Shown piece after piece: positions 37,503 to 45,425 of a DNA stretch of 55,875 nucleotides (within the stretch, counting starts at the first letter, position 1; every line of letters begins with the position of its first letter). A program made the position numbers and the translations under genes. The DNA lies in IMG/VR virus record IMGVR_UViG_3300044729_003382, positions 1-55,875 of that record. One strand, 5' to 3'. Source of the DNA: a virus. The notes below the pieces were generated by a model. That model did no database searches. It saw nothing but the letters and a program-made list of their open reading frames with translations, and was not told the origin of the DNA.

Positions 37503-38084
37503 TTAATGAAGTTTGTTTAGTATCTTTTTAAAATTATTTCTTAGAACCGATTCAAATATACGAACTTTATCTTTTGGAGCAAAATTATCTACAACTAATT
37601 TAGTTTTTAAAGTTATATCAGGATATTTTAATTTCAAAGCATCTATCGCACGAACATTGGCAGGAGAATCATCCATAAAAGCAATGTCAGTATATCCACT
37701 TTTTATATGTTTCTCAATCCAATCTGCTTTCTTTTGTGGGTTTGAATCACCCAATGCAACTGGGTAAACATCCAACCCAAATTCTTTTTTAAAGTAGTGT
37801 CTAATTGGAAAAGCCAATTGTCTTGCAGTTAATATTGTAACCTTTTTATTTGGGTTTGATAGCATCCTAATCAATAAATCAACATTTTTTTTGATTATTT
37901 TTGGTTCTTTTAGCATTTTATTAAAATCGCTATAATCAAACTTATCACCAGGTTTTGGTTTATATACAGCATACTCACCCGGAGTTAGCACCGTTTCTTT
38001 ACCATCTCTGTGGGTTACTTTAATATTAGAGGATGTCTTTACCAAAGTATCATCCAAATCGAAAACTCTTAATACTTTTCCCAT
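37503..38084 (-). CDS. HAD-superfamily phosphatase, 193 aa
   Basis: Motif I is VFDLDDTLVKT at residues about 7-17, motif II VTILTARQLAFP, and motif III IAFMDDSPANVRAI, giving a complete HAD active site. The insert after motif I is short (GDKFDYSDFNKMLKEPK), so it belongs to the small-cap group found in phages (including T4-type polynucleotide-phosphatase-like forms). The substrate is unknown. It has its own promoter at 38090. Confidence 0.8.
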   Translation of the reverse strand: MGKVLRVFDLDDTLVKTSSNIKVTHRDGKETVLTPGEYAVYKPKPGDKFDYSDFNKMLKEPKIIKKNVDLLIRMLSNPNKKVTILTARQLAFPIRHYFKKEFGLDVYPVALGDSNPQKKADWIEKHIKSGYTDIAFMDDSPANVRAIDALKLKYPDITLKTKLVVDNFAPKDKVRIFESVLRNNFKKILNKLH

Positions 38085-38089
38085 ACATA

Positions 38090-38120
38090 TAAATATACGA
38101 AAAAAAGTTTAATTATCCAA
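38090..38120 (-). promoter_or_regulatory. Bacteroidetes-type promoter, TATATTTA class
   Basis: Minus-strand TTTGG (TTGG at 38120-38117), 19-base spacer, TATATTTA (38097-38090). The start codon of 37503-38084 follows within a few bases, so its transcript is nearly leaderless. Confidence 0.75.
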
Positions 38121-38121
38121 A

Positions 38122-39309
38122 TTATTTTACAGAATTTGATTGGGTTTTTTCTCCACGCTGCCTTGCTTTCCTACCAGCACAATGGGCTTTTTGAGAAAAA
38201 CCCTTTGGATTATTACAATCTATTGATTTTTTGTATTTGTTAGTCCAATCTTCGCTTAACTTTTTTTTTAATAATTCATAAATGCGGTTTTCTATGGTTT
38301 TTAACTTATCATAGTATTTCGGGTTCTCAAATACATGGTCTTTTGCAATCTCAAATGCCACCTTTTTATCATTGGTATGTTCCATTTCCACTTTCACACC
38401 TTTTGCTATTTGAGATTTTATTTCATCCACACCCACCCCGTGCTTTTTTGCCAAATCATCCAATGAGTATTTATCTGCCATACCACCAGGAAAAACATCT
38501 TCGTTTCGGGTTTTATCGACCATAGGCATTTCATATAATAATTTACTTAGTGGTGAATACGTAAACTTTTCTATTAAGCTATTTTCAATTTTAGCAAATT
38601 TTGCAGGCCTTTTAGCACAATTATTATAAGGGTTTTTTTCCTTTATTAAAAGAATTTGATGTGTTATTTCATGCAATACAGCGGTTTCTATATCTCTAAC
38701 CTTACCTAAATCAAATGTAATATAAAGTGGTTCAAATGTTTTTGTATGATAGGTTGTTGCTGCACCCAATCTACCAACCGAACCAAATTTTATTGGAATT
38801 GGGGATATACCAACTGCTTTGCAAACCCCCTTATAATAATTTACAATATTTTGTGGTTTAATTGCCTCGTTTAATTTACCCTCAAATTGCCCCTGCGTCT
38901 TAACCTTAACCCAACCACCACCAGGAATATCAAATATTCTTGCAGGAATTGGTATTATACCTGTCTTTGGTAGATATGATAAGTATTTTCTATCAATATG
39001 TATTACCCTAACTAAATAACTACGAGTCCTATTATCAACACCAACCAATTCAACTTCTACTTGGACTGGGTTTCCATCTACTTTTAATTTACCCTTATAT
39101 ATATTACCCTTAGTATGTCTTGCCTCAGAAACATCACCCTCAGGTGCAGGTGGTTCGGGTGCAGGTGGTTCGGATGCAGGTGGCTCTTCCTCTTTTGGAG
39201 GTTCTTCTTTCTGGACTAAGTCAATAGGAAACGCATAGGTGTATCCACCGCATCGTTTTCTATATTCCTGTTCGGTTTCACCCTTTTTTCTTGAGGAGCA
39301 ATTTGCCAT
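38122..39309 (-). CDS. putative virion-associated zinc metalloprotease, 395 aa
   Basis: The N-terminus holds CSSRKKGETEQEYRKRCGG and a Pro/Glu linker (about residues 35-58). A zinc motif HEITHQ stands at 213-218. A DUF5661-like segment follows (KHGVGVDEIKSQIAKGVKVE and HTNDKKVAFEIAKDH), and the end is CNNPKGFSQKAHCAGRKARQ-type. I recall the last two segments from virion or unknown proteins of large phages. The combination suggests a structural protein with peptidase activity, perhaps acting on the host envelope or on head proteins. Confidence 0.65.
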   Translation of the reverse strand: MANCSSRKKGETEQEYRKRCGGYTYAFPIDLVQKEEPPKEEEPPASEPPAPEPPAPEGDVSEARHTKGNIYKGKLKVDGNPVQVEVELVGVDNRTRSYLVRVIHIDRKYLSYLPKTGIIPIPARIFDIPGGGWVKVKTQGQFEGKLNEAIKPQNIVNYYKGVCKAVGISPIPIKFGSVGRLGAATTYHTKTFEPLYITFDLGKVRDIETAVLHEITHQILLIKEKNPYNNCAKRPAKFAKIENSLIEKFTYSPLSKLLYEMPMVDKTRNEDVFPGGMADKYSLDDLAKKHGVGVDEIKSQIAKGVKVEMEHTNDKKVAFEIAKDHVFENPKYYDKLKTIENRIYELLKKKLSEDWTNKYKKSIDCNNPKGFSQKAHCAGRKARQRGEKTQSNSVK

Positions 39310-39655
39310 TTTTCAACTTTACATTTTCTCTAATGAATTCAACAAAGGTTGGGGTTTTAGTTACATTCTCTTGAACAATAGCTTTTAGATGCTTTTTATA
39401 TAAATAAGCCAAAAATGGTATTAACTCTTTTACCATTTTATCCTTATCCGAGTCTGTAACAGTTTTGTGTTTTTGGGGGGCAGATTTAACTAATTTTTGG
39501 TATGATGCCGTAGTTCTACCACCCAAGTATTTATCTTGTGGTGAGTAAGCAATTGGTACATTATAAATTGCATTATGTGCTTGGCTTCTTAAATTATCCT
39601 TCGTTATTACCAAAGCCTCTTTTATGGGTTTATTTTCATTACATCCACAGCTCAT
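39278..39655 (-). CDS. hypothetical protein, 125 aa
   Basis: It opens MSCGCNENKPIKEALVITKD, with a Cys pair, and is basic and helical toward the end (FLAYLYKKHLKAIVQENVTK). It overlaps the metalloprotease gene by 32 bases and the holin gene by four. Position suggests a late, possibly structural protein. Not recognised. Confidence 0.55.
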   Translation of the reverse strand: MSCGCNENKPIKEALVITKDNLRSQAHNAIYNVPIAYSPQDKYLGGRTTASYQKLVKSAPQKHKTVTDSDKDKMVKELIPFLAYLYKKHLKAIVQENVTKTPTFVEFIRENVKLKNGKLLLKKKG

Positions 39656-40086
39656 TTTCTTTCCCCTTTGTGTTTATCAATTTTATCCAATATTTCATTT
39701 AATAATCCCACTTTAATATATCCAGCCATTGAAGCGTTTTTAAGTGCGCTGATTAATTGGAATACCATAAATGGAACAATAATTACTTCACTTAACCAAC
39801 CTGTTCCTGCAAACCCTCTTTCAATCATTAAAACAGCTGATAATATCATTATCCAAGCAGCAGTGTTTTTTAGTATATCCAAAGCCCGTCTTGTTTTAAA
39901 TCCTTCCCGCTTTGTTCCTGCAATCATACCAAATATACCATCTAAAAACATCACACCAATTACAGCAATATATTGGTCTTGATTATCCATATATAGTTGC
40001 ATGAAATAACTACATATGAAAGCGCATGCAGCGGATACTGATGTTATGGTTAATACAATTGGGTCGGTTATTGTAGTGTATTTCAT
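39652..40086 (-). CDS. holin-like membrane protein, 144 aa
   Basis: Four hydrophobic segments are seen at about residues 8-30, 37-56, 68-85 and 94-112, with a basic C-terminus (LNEILDKIDKHKGERK). GMIAGTKREGFKTRRALDIL between spans 2 and 3 is characteristic of a group of phage holins. Together with the endolysin at 40673-41272 and two small coiled-coil membrane proteins it forms a lysis cassette. Confidence 0.7.
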   Translation of the reverse strand: MKYTTITDPIVLTITSVSAACAFICSYFMQLYMDNQDQYIAVIGVMFLDGIFGMIAGTKREGFKTRRALDILKNTAAWIMILSAVLMIERGFAGTGWLSEVIIVPFMVFQLISALKNASMAGYIKVGLLNEILDKIDKHKGERK

Positions 40087-40466
40087 TGTTTTGGATTTTT
40101 AAGGTTTTCAATCTCAGTTCTTAATAAATATTCTTCTACACTATCTTGATGTTTTTTTAATCTAATCATTTCTATCTTTTTTTCTACCCAAAATTGTATG
40201 GAATCCGTTTTAGTCTTTGCTTTTTCGGCTTTTTTATATTTTATTTTTTTGGTAGGAGTATATACTGAATCACTATGTTCAACAAATCCCTTTTCAAACT
40301 CTTTTATCATCCTTTCTCGATGGAGTTGAAATTCTAAATCAGAAATCCTATCTAAAAGGGCTTCTTCGGTAAGTATCAATTCTTTTTCAGCATGATAGGT
40401 TGCTATGTAATAACCCAAAATACCACCCAAAATTGTTGCTACTATTAAATCTAATTTTAATCGCAT
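40083..40466 (-). CDS. membrane-anchored coiled-coil protein, spanin-like, 127 aa
   Basis: The N-terminal membrane helix (LIVATILGGILGYYIATYHA) is followed by a long helical, charged ectodomain (LILTEEALLDRISDLEFQLH). Size, topology and place between holin and endolysin fit an inner-membrane spanin of the Rz type, which would help break the outer membrane. No clear lipoprotein partner is next to it. Confidence 0.55.
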   Translation of the reverse strand: MRLKLDLIVATILGGILGYYIATYHAEKELILTEEALLDRISDLEFQLHRERMIKEFEKGFVEHSDSVYTPTKKIKYKKAEKAKTKTDSIQFWVEKKIEMIRLKKHQDSVEEYLLRTEIENLKNPKQ

Positions 40467-40669
40467 TCTTTTGCCAATTTAACTATATCTTCTTGTAACT
40501 TTTGAACTTCACCCTCTAACTTTGTAATTCTTGATTTTTGGGCTTCGATTTGTTCTTTGTAAACCATCCTATTATCAATATATAAAAAGACAATCCCCAC
40601 CAAAACCAAAAACATAATGGCTTTGATGGGGTCTTTTATAAAATCTTCAAATGATATAGGAAATTTCAT
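40457..40669 (-). CDS. small membrane-anchored coiled-coil protein, 70 aa
   Basis: One span at about residues 15-34 (IKAIMFLVLVGIVFLYIDNR), then a coiled coil (EAQKSRITKLEGEVQKLQED) ending in KECD. Such single-span proteins accompany endolysins as spanin-type or holin-modulating components. It overlaps 40083-40466 by ten bases. Confidence 0.55.
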   Translation of the reverse strand: MKFPISFEDFIKDPIKAIMFLVLVGIVFLYIDNRMVYKEQIEAQKSRITKLEGEVQKLQEDIVKLAKECD

Positions 40670-40672
40670 TTT

Positions 40673-41272
40673 TTATTTAAGTAATGTATAATATTCTTTA
40701 AAGTGCTTAATACGGTCAGGTAAACCAATTGTTCCACCATTAACTCTTTTAGTAATTGCTGTTACACTTGCATCATCCGCACCTTTATCAGCTAATGTGT
40801 TTAATCCGTTGCTTGACCAAAACCAAGCAGCTGATAATAGCGGATATTTAGTTGCTACTAAATCAGGATTTGCGGTAATATCTTCGTTTATTGCTTTACC
40901 AAATGCAGCGTAATTATTTTTACCTGTCAATTGAATGTATCCTCTACCTCTAAATTTGTATCCATCTCCACTCGCCTCATCACCATTGCCCATTCTGCCA
41001 CCATAAACCAAGTTAGCAATCTTTTCAGGTTTTCTTTCATATTGTAAAGCCTTTGCTTCGGTTGGGAAATACTTTTTAAATATACCCAATAAACCCTTTG
41101 CACCATAGTTTAGGTTTTCTTGAACTGCTTTGAAACCAGCACTTTCATGTCCACATTGTGCCAAAAAGTGAGATAATCTCAACGCTGTATCGATTTTGAA
41201 TGTTGTCATTACTGACGGAATTTGAGTGATAACGGCATCAGGAACATGCCCTTTGAGTTTGTTAATATCCAT
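40673..41272 (-). CDS. endolysin, glycoside hydrolase family 19 type
   Basis: Residues 1-199 match phage GH19 lysozymes: RLSHFLAQCGHESAGFKAVQ with the catalytic Glu of GHES, RMGNGDEASGDGYKFRGRGY, IQLTGKNNYAAFG, the SAAWFWSSNGLNTLAD segment and a final TKRVNGGTIGLPDRIKHF. It would cleave peptidoglycan glycan strands. No signal peptide is seen, so it should depend on the holin. A TAATAAATA motif lies upstream at 41298-41308. Confidence 0.9.
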   Translation of the reverse strand: MDINKLKGHVPDAVITQIPSVMTTFKIDTALRLSHFLAQCGHESAGFKAVQENLNYGAKGLLGIFKKYFPTEAKALQYERKPEKIANLVYGGRMGNGDEASGDGYKFRGRGYIQLTGKNNYAAFGKAINEDITANPDLVATKYPLLSAAWFWSSNGLNTLADKGADDASVTAITKRVNGGTIGLPDRIKHFKEYYTLLK

Positions 41273-41297
41273 AAATTACCCTTTCTTATAAAACTAA

Positions 41298-41308
41298 TAA
41301 TAAATATC
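41298..41308 (-). promoter_or_regulatory. candidate late promoter motif GATATTTATTA
   Basis: A TATTTATTA motif about 25-35 bases upstream of the endolysin gene, a certain late function. This supports the late-promoter reading of the motif upstream of the leader genes. Confidence 0.35.
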
Positions 41309-41313
41309 TATTT

Positions 41314-41715
41314 TTATCTTAAAAATGATTTAAATATCGTTTCTTTTGCTACACCCAATAAAATGTGCCCTATAAAGAAAGCTGCTGCGGGATAAAAACC
41401 AAAAACTAAAAACCCTAAACAAACTGAAATAACTTTCATCATTTGAAAAAAGTGTTCAGCATCACTAAATCCAACAAATAAAGTTGAACCATATGGGTAT
41501 CTTTCAGCTTTCGGCATTGGAACTCCAAAGTGATACCATTTAGGTTCGTATGGTAGTGGGTTTCCGTTTTTATCTAATTTCCATTTGTTTTTCCAAGAGT
41601 TTTTTGTGTTCCATTTTTCAAATTTACCTTTCCAATTGTTTGAAATACATTCATCTTCAAGTTCATTGAAAAACATGAACAAAAATCCTGATAATAAAAT
41701 AACCAATAATTCCAT
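41314..41715 (-). CDS. membrane protein, 133 aa
   Basis: An N-terminal span (MELLVILLSGFLFMFFNELE) and a C-terminal hydrophobic region (SVCLGFLVFGFYPAAAFFIG) enclose a polar loop (KWNTKNSWKNKWKLDKNGNP) with GSTLFVGFSDAEHFFQ. The loop motif resembles small phage membrane proteins of unknown role. It adjoins the lysis genes and may belong with them. Confidence 0.6.
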   Translation of the reverse strand: MELLVILLSGFLFMFFNELEDECISNNWKGKFEKWNTKNSWKNKWKLDKNGNPLPYEPKWYHFGVPMPKAERYPYGSTLFVGFSDAEHFFQMMKVISVCLGFLVFGFYPAAAFFIGHILLGVAKETIFKSFLR

Positions 41716-41727
41716 TTTAACTCCTTT

Positions 41728-42129
41728 TTATTTTTTAAACGCTGATTCTAATGATTTTCTTAATGCGGAACTAAATTCTGTTCTTTCAAATGGTAGGTTT
41801 TCATCCTGTAATTGTAGAATCGTTGAAGAAACTGATGTTTTTGCACTACCTTCCCCAAACAACTCCTTTCCATCCATTTTAATTTTTGTTTTTACAATTG
41901 TTTTCTTTTGCTTAAACTCAAAAGGACCAACCCTAATACCTTTGGTTGGTGCCTCGATTGATAATATTTCTACCTCCACCGGCTTTCCATTATCACATAG
42001 TGAATATTTATCATTTACCAATTCAGTAACGATTTGGTTTGCACCATAAGTTAGTTTTGTATCAGAAACCCCGTTCATATGAGCAAGTGTGATAACGCTT
42101 GAAATAAAATAACATAAAATTGTATCCAT
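41728..42129 (-). CDS. hypothetical protein with possible signal sequence, 133 aa
   Basis: A moderately hydrophobic start (MDTILCYFISSVITLAHMNG) may act as a signal or anchor. The rest is beta-rich (KPVEVEILSIEAPTKGIRVG, KKTIVKTKIKMDGKELFGEG) and ends with a helix (TEFSSALRKSLESAFKK). This resembles periplasmic accessory proteins and it stands next to the CsgG-like block, but I do not recognise a family. Confidence 0.5.
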   Translation of the reverse strand: MDTILCYFISSVITLAHMNGVSDTKLTYGANQIVTELVNDKYSLCDNGKPVEVEILSIEAPTKGIRVGPFEFKQKKTIVKTKIKMDGKELFGEGSAKTSVSSTILQLQDENLPFERTEFSSALRKSLESAFKK

Positions 42130-42141
42130 TGTAATCCTTTT

Positions 42142-43119
42142 TTAATAAGTTAATGTTGATTGATTTGTAAATCCTGGTGATAATAAATATAGATTAGTTG
42201 TTCCTCCATTCGTTGGTGTAAAAGTATAGCTAGATTGAGTGCCTGGTATTGAACTCCTTAAATCCCCCGTTCCCGTTGTTAAACTTGTCCATTGTGAGTT
42301 TGTAAATAATAAAGTTCTTTTTGTCCATCCCAACCCATTTATTCTTCTTGCTATTGTATAAATATCGTTTATTGTAATTGTATTATCACCACTTACCTCA
42401 TATTTGTGATAGTGATGTGATTTGATTGGTGTTCTTTGTAAAACAATATCATCAATTCCTACAAAATCAGCAGAAGATAGATTTGAGGTTGTGGTTGGAA
42501 TTACTACTTCAATATACCATTCAATAGAGGGGTTGGTAGGTAAACTAAAAGAATATTGCCCACTAGCATTTGTTATTGATATCGCTTCTAAAGTCCAAGG
42601 AGTAGTAGTAACTATATATTCAAATTCGAGTACATAAGGTAAGGATACATTTGGTAAATCGTTCCACCTACCGCCGCTAACAAATTGAGCATAATCTTCG
42701 TTTCCCGCATTATTAGGTTCACCCCCGTTCCAGTTTGTATAGGTTACTGCTTCATTTGTAACCCATCGCCATTGCCCTTCCACTGCTTCATCGGTAAAAC
42801 CAATCCACCCCGAAGGCCAGGTGTTAAAAACAAATGTATTTTCAGCAGCCGATGTGATTGTTACTAAATGCCCTCCCATATTGGCACATGCCGTTCTTGC
42901 ATTAGTCCAAGTCATTGAGCTGGTAGAACGATAATACGAGTGCCCATTATAATTGGTTTGCGATGTAAATCCAGTTAATACAGGCGTAGTTCTTTTAAAT
43001 AGTCTTACTGTTATTCCCGATACTCCTATATTGTTTTCAGTCCTAATTAAACCTGAATGTGTAAAGGTTTGTCCAAATAACGAAATAGGTAATAATAAAA
43101 ATAATAATAATTTTTTCAT
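42142..43119 (-). CDS. secreted C-type-lectin-domain protein, 325 aa
   Basis: The start at 43119 gives the signal peptide MKKLLLFLLLPISLFGQ. A short beta segment (IGVSGITVRLFKR) precedes a C-type lectin domain (about residues 40-165) with WTNARTACANMGGHLVTITS, WIGFTDEAVEGQWRWV, NWNGGEPNNAGNEDYAQF and GGRWNDLP. A dockerin-like loop (SGDNTITINDIYTIARRING) and a terminal domain follow. The sugar-specifying triplet is EPN. It overlaps the barrel gene by four bases. Carrying a host-type signal, it should be placed on the surface of the infected cell or on released material. Confidence 0.8.
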   Translation of the reverse strand: MKKLLLFLLLPISLFGQTFTHSGLIRTENNIGVSGITVRLFKRTTPVLTGFTSQTNYNGHSYYRSTSSMTWTNARTACANMGGHLVTITSAAENTFVFNTWPSGWIGFTDEAVEGQWRWVTNEAVTYTNWNGGEPNNAGNEDYAQFVSGGRWNDLPNVSLPYVLEFEYIVTTTPWTLEAISITNASGQYSFSLPTNPSIEWYIEVVIPTTTSNLSSADFVGIDDIVLQRTPIKSHHYHKYEVSGDNTITINDIYTIARRINGLGWTKRTLLFTNSQWTSLTTGTGDLRSSIPGTQSSYTFTPTNGGTTNLYLLSPGFTNQSTLTY

Positions 43120-44333
43120 AACATTAATTTTGTTCCAGTTAAAACTTGCCAATTTAAAAATGTTTGATTTAATTGATAAACTCCTGAAAAACTTACAGTC
43201 CATTTGAATTTATCAGTTACTTTCAAATCTGTGTTTACCATTGGAATTATCAACAAACCACTTTTATACCATTGACCTGCATAGAAATAAATATAGGGAG
43301 AATATACAGCAAGCCCTAAAAAATTTACACCAATTGATTTTCCACCCTTAAAGTTTGTAAATCCACCACCAATCAAAGACCAATTTCTAAAAGTATTTTT
43401 ATCTATCTCACCCAAAGTAAAGGTAGTTCCCCCCATTAAAGTTACTTTATCTATTTTTTGAGCATTGAGTAATGATGCGGTCAAAAACCAATTATCCTTA
43501 AAATTAGTCATATATGATGTAGAAAATATACCCATATACCCCTTAAACTTTAATGAACCATATCCCGATAAGTTAAGTATGTTTTGCCCCGTCTGATAGT
43601 TTATGTTTATACCTTTGATAAATGTTTGGGAGGTATTGACATGGGTCAAAGAAGTATTAAATCTAAAATTATCATTACCTTTCTTTGTGATATTTGAATC
43701 GTTTCGTATTATAACAATATCCCCAGTAGCGATTAAAGCACCATTGGATACTTTGGAAGAACTTTTACCACCTTTACCTCCACCACCACCTTCACCATTA
43801 TTTTCACTTTCACCACCACTTGCAGTTTGTTGGTTTTTATCATCAACTGGTGTTATTTCACCACCACCCTCGGATGAGCTGCTGTTATTATCATTATTAG
43901 CCCTACTACCGCCATTTCTCGGTGCGGGTGGGGGTGTAGGAACACTACCAACAGAACTTCCAATAGAACTAGCCATAGATACTACTGAGGATATGTTTGC
44001 TACACCATTCGCTGTAACACTACCTATGAAGTTTGTAACATTGTTTGATTCCGCAACTCCTTCGGATGCGCACGGATTAGCACCTGGTGGTAAAGCATCT
44101 CTAATGGATTGAACCCATTGTTCATATGCCCCCGCACTTAATTCAGCATAAGTAAATATTCTATATTGCCCCGCAAAGAACATTGTAACTTCAGAACTTT
44201 GTGTTGATAATTGAACACTTTGAGTTCTACCATTACATGGGTTAATATAAGAATAGGTGAAACTTTGAGCTTTTACACTCAAAACTCCACCTATTATGAA
44301 TAATAATACTAATAAATGTTTTTTACCAACCAT
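43116..44333 (-). CDS. probable outer-membrane beta-barrel protein, 405 aa
   Basis: The ATG at 44333 overlaps the end of the CsgG-like gene by eleven bases; a longer frame starts with TTG. A signal peptide ends at VLSVKAQ, before an N-terminal domain with two Cys (NPCNGRTQ, GANPCASE), a low-complexity Ser/Asn/Gly linker (about residues 140-190) and a C-terminal part of alternating strands (NWSLIGGGFTNFKGGKSIGV, TDKFKWTVSFSGVYQLNQTF) that looks like an outer-membrane barrel, ending in LML rather than aromatic. Confidence 0.65.
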   Translation of the reverse strand: MVGKKHLLVLLFIIGGVLSVKAQSFTYSYINPCNGRTQSVQLSTQSSEVTMFFAGQYRIFTYAELSAGAYEQWVQSIRDALPPGANPCASEGVAESNNVTNFIGSVTANGVANISSVVSMASSIGSSVGSVPTPPPAPRNGGSRANNDNNSSSSEGGGEITPVDDKNQQTASGGESENNGEGGGGGKGGKSSSKVSNGALIATGDIVIIRNDSNITKKGNDNFRFNTSLTHVNTSQTFIKGININYQTGQNILNLSGYGSLKFKGYMGIFSTSYMTNFKDNWFLTASLLNAQKIDKVTLMGGTTFTLGEIDKNTFRNWSLIGGGFTNFKGGKSIGVNFLGLAVYSPYIYFYAGQWYKSGLLIIPMVNTDLKVTDKFKWTVSFSGVYQLNQTFLNWQVLTGTKLML

Positions 44334-45015
44334 TTTGCTCAAGACGCTTTACGAGGTTCATTGTCGCAACCTCCAAAGCCTTCTGAGTAGCAATACCAAC
44401 GGTTGATTGGTCGAATCCCATTGTTGGATTCTTAAAATACCCTTCACCAAATTGAGTTGATTGTCCTTGTCCAGACGCAACTATAAATTGTGAATTTTCT
44501 ACATTAACTAAACGAATTTGAATACCCATAATTGTGGTATTTGTTTTTTTCAATTTACCTTTATCGTAGTTTTCTGCGTATGAAACTGAAAAATCATAGA
44601 TTTCGGCATAAACAATATATTTGGGTAAACGAATACCCTGCATTTTAAGTTTTGTTTTACCATCATCTAAACCATCAATCTTTTTTTCCCACGCATCCAA
44701 CATTTGATTTACAACAGCATCTTTTTCTTCGGTAAACTCAAAACGATTAGTATATAGTAAATTTTCAATAATACGATTAGATACACCTAAACCAAGTCTT
44801 TTTTCTCTTAATTCGGGGAAAGTTTCCCAGAGTTCTTTGTTTACATTTAACTTTGAAAGTTGAAGCGTTTGCTTCTTACCTGTATAAGTAGAGATAGATT
44901 CTAATGTTCTATCTGTCTTTTCAAAATCAGCTTGATATTGAGTAGTTGAAATGCTAGATTTACAACCCACCAATAAAGCAAAGCTTACGAATGGAATAAT
45001 AACTATTTTTCTCAT
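44323..45015 (-). CDS. CsgG-like outer-membrane lipoprotein, 230 aa
   Basis: The lipoprotein signal MRKIVIIPFVSFALLVGC has the lipobox Cys at residue 18. The mature part follows CsgG: RLGLGVSNRIIENLLYTNRF, YVIYAEIYDF-like strand (YIVYAEIYDFSVSYAENYDK), IRLVNVENSQFIVASGQGQS and a final helix TQKALEVATMNLVKRLEQNG. CsgG forms a nonameric pore that exports curli subunits. No curlin-like gene is seen nearby. CsgG homologues have been noted in marine phages, so this may be a phage adaptation for export or lysis. Confidence 0.8.
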   Translation of the reverse strand: MRKIVIIPFVSFALLVGCKSSISTTQYQADFEKTDRTLESISTYTGKKQTLQLSKLNVNKELWETFPELREKRLGLGVSNRIIENLLYTNRFEFTEEKDAVVNQMLDAWEKKIDGLDDGKTKLKMQGIRLPKYIVYAEIYDFSVSYAENYDKGKLKKTNTTIMGIQIRLVNVENSQFIVASGQGQSTQFGEGYFKNPTMGFDQSTVGIATQKALEVATMNLVKRLEQNGW

Positions 45016-45410
45016 TCTTCACTCTCCTGCTCTGCCTGCTTAGCTCTCAACCTTTTCATTCTTTCAGCTGGAGTTTCTTTCTTTTCTTCAATTGGTGCTG
45101 CTGCAGGTTGTGCGGCAGGTTGAGCTGCTGGTGCTGCTTCTCTGATTGTTTCTTTTTCTCTGATTATAGTAGTTCCACCACCACCGCTTGAAGTATTACT
45201 TTGGTTATTGTTTTCTAAGTTTAGATTAATAACAGGTTGTGCTGCTGGTGCAACTTGCTCCGTTTTTGCTCCCTCTTCATCGTTATTACCCCCACCAAAT
45301 AGGGTTGTGGAAATCCATACACCACCACCCGTAACTACAGTGGCGAGTGTTCCTACGATAGTTTTCTTGAGTCCGCCCCAAGTACCATCATTTTCTGTCT
45401 CTTCTGCCAT
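45012..45410 (-). CDS. hypothetical membrane-anchored Ala/Pro/Gln-rich protein, 132 aa
   Basis: A hydrophobic Gly/Thr/Val segment at about residues 13-40 (GLKKTIVGTLATVVTGGGVW) may cross a membrane. The rest is low-complexity: an Asn-rich stretch, four Gly, then AAPAAQPAAQPAAAPIEEKK and a basic helix (AERMKRLRAKQAEQESEE). It overlaps the CsgG-like gene by four bases. It could be an envelope-spanning linker. Confidence 0.55.
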   Translation of the reverse strand: MAEETENDGTWGGLKKTIVGTLATVVTGGGVWISTTLFGGGNNDEEGAKTEQVAPAAQPVINLNLENNNQSNTSSGGGGTTIIREKETIREAAPAAQPAAQPAAAPIEEKKETPAERMKRLRAKQAEQESEE

Positions 45411-45425
45411 TTTTTTCTCCTTTTT

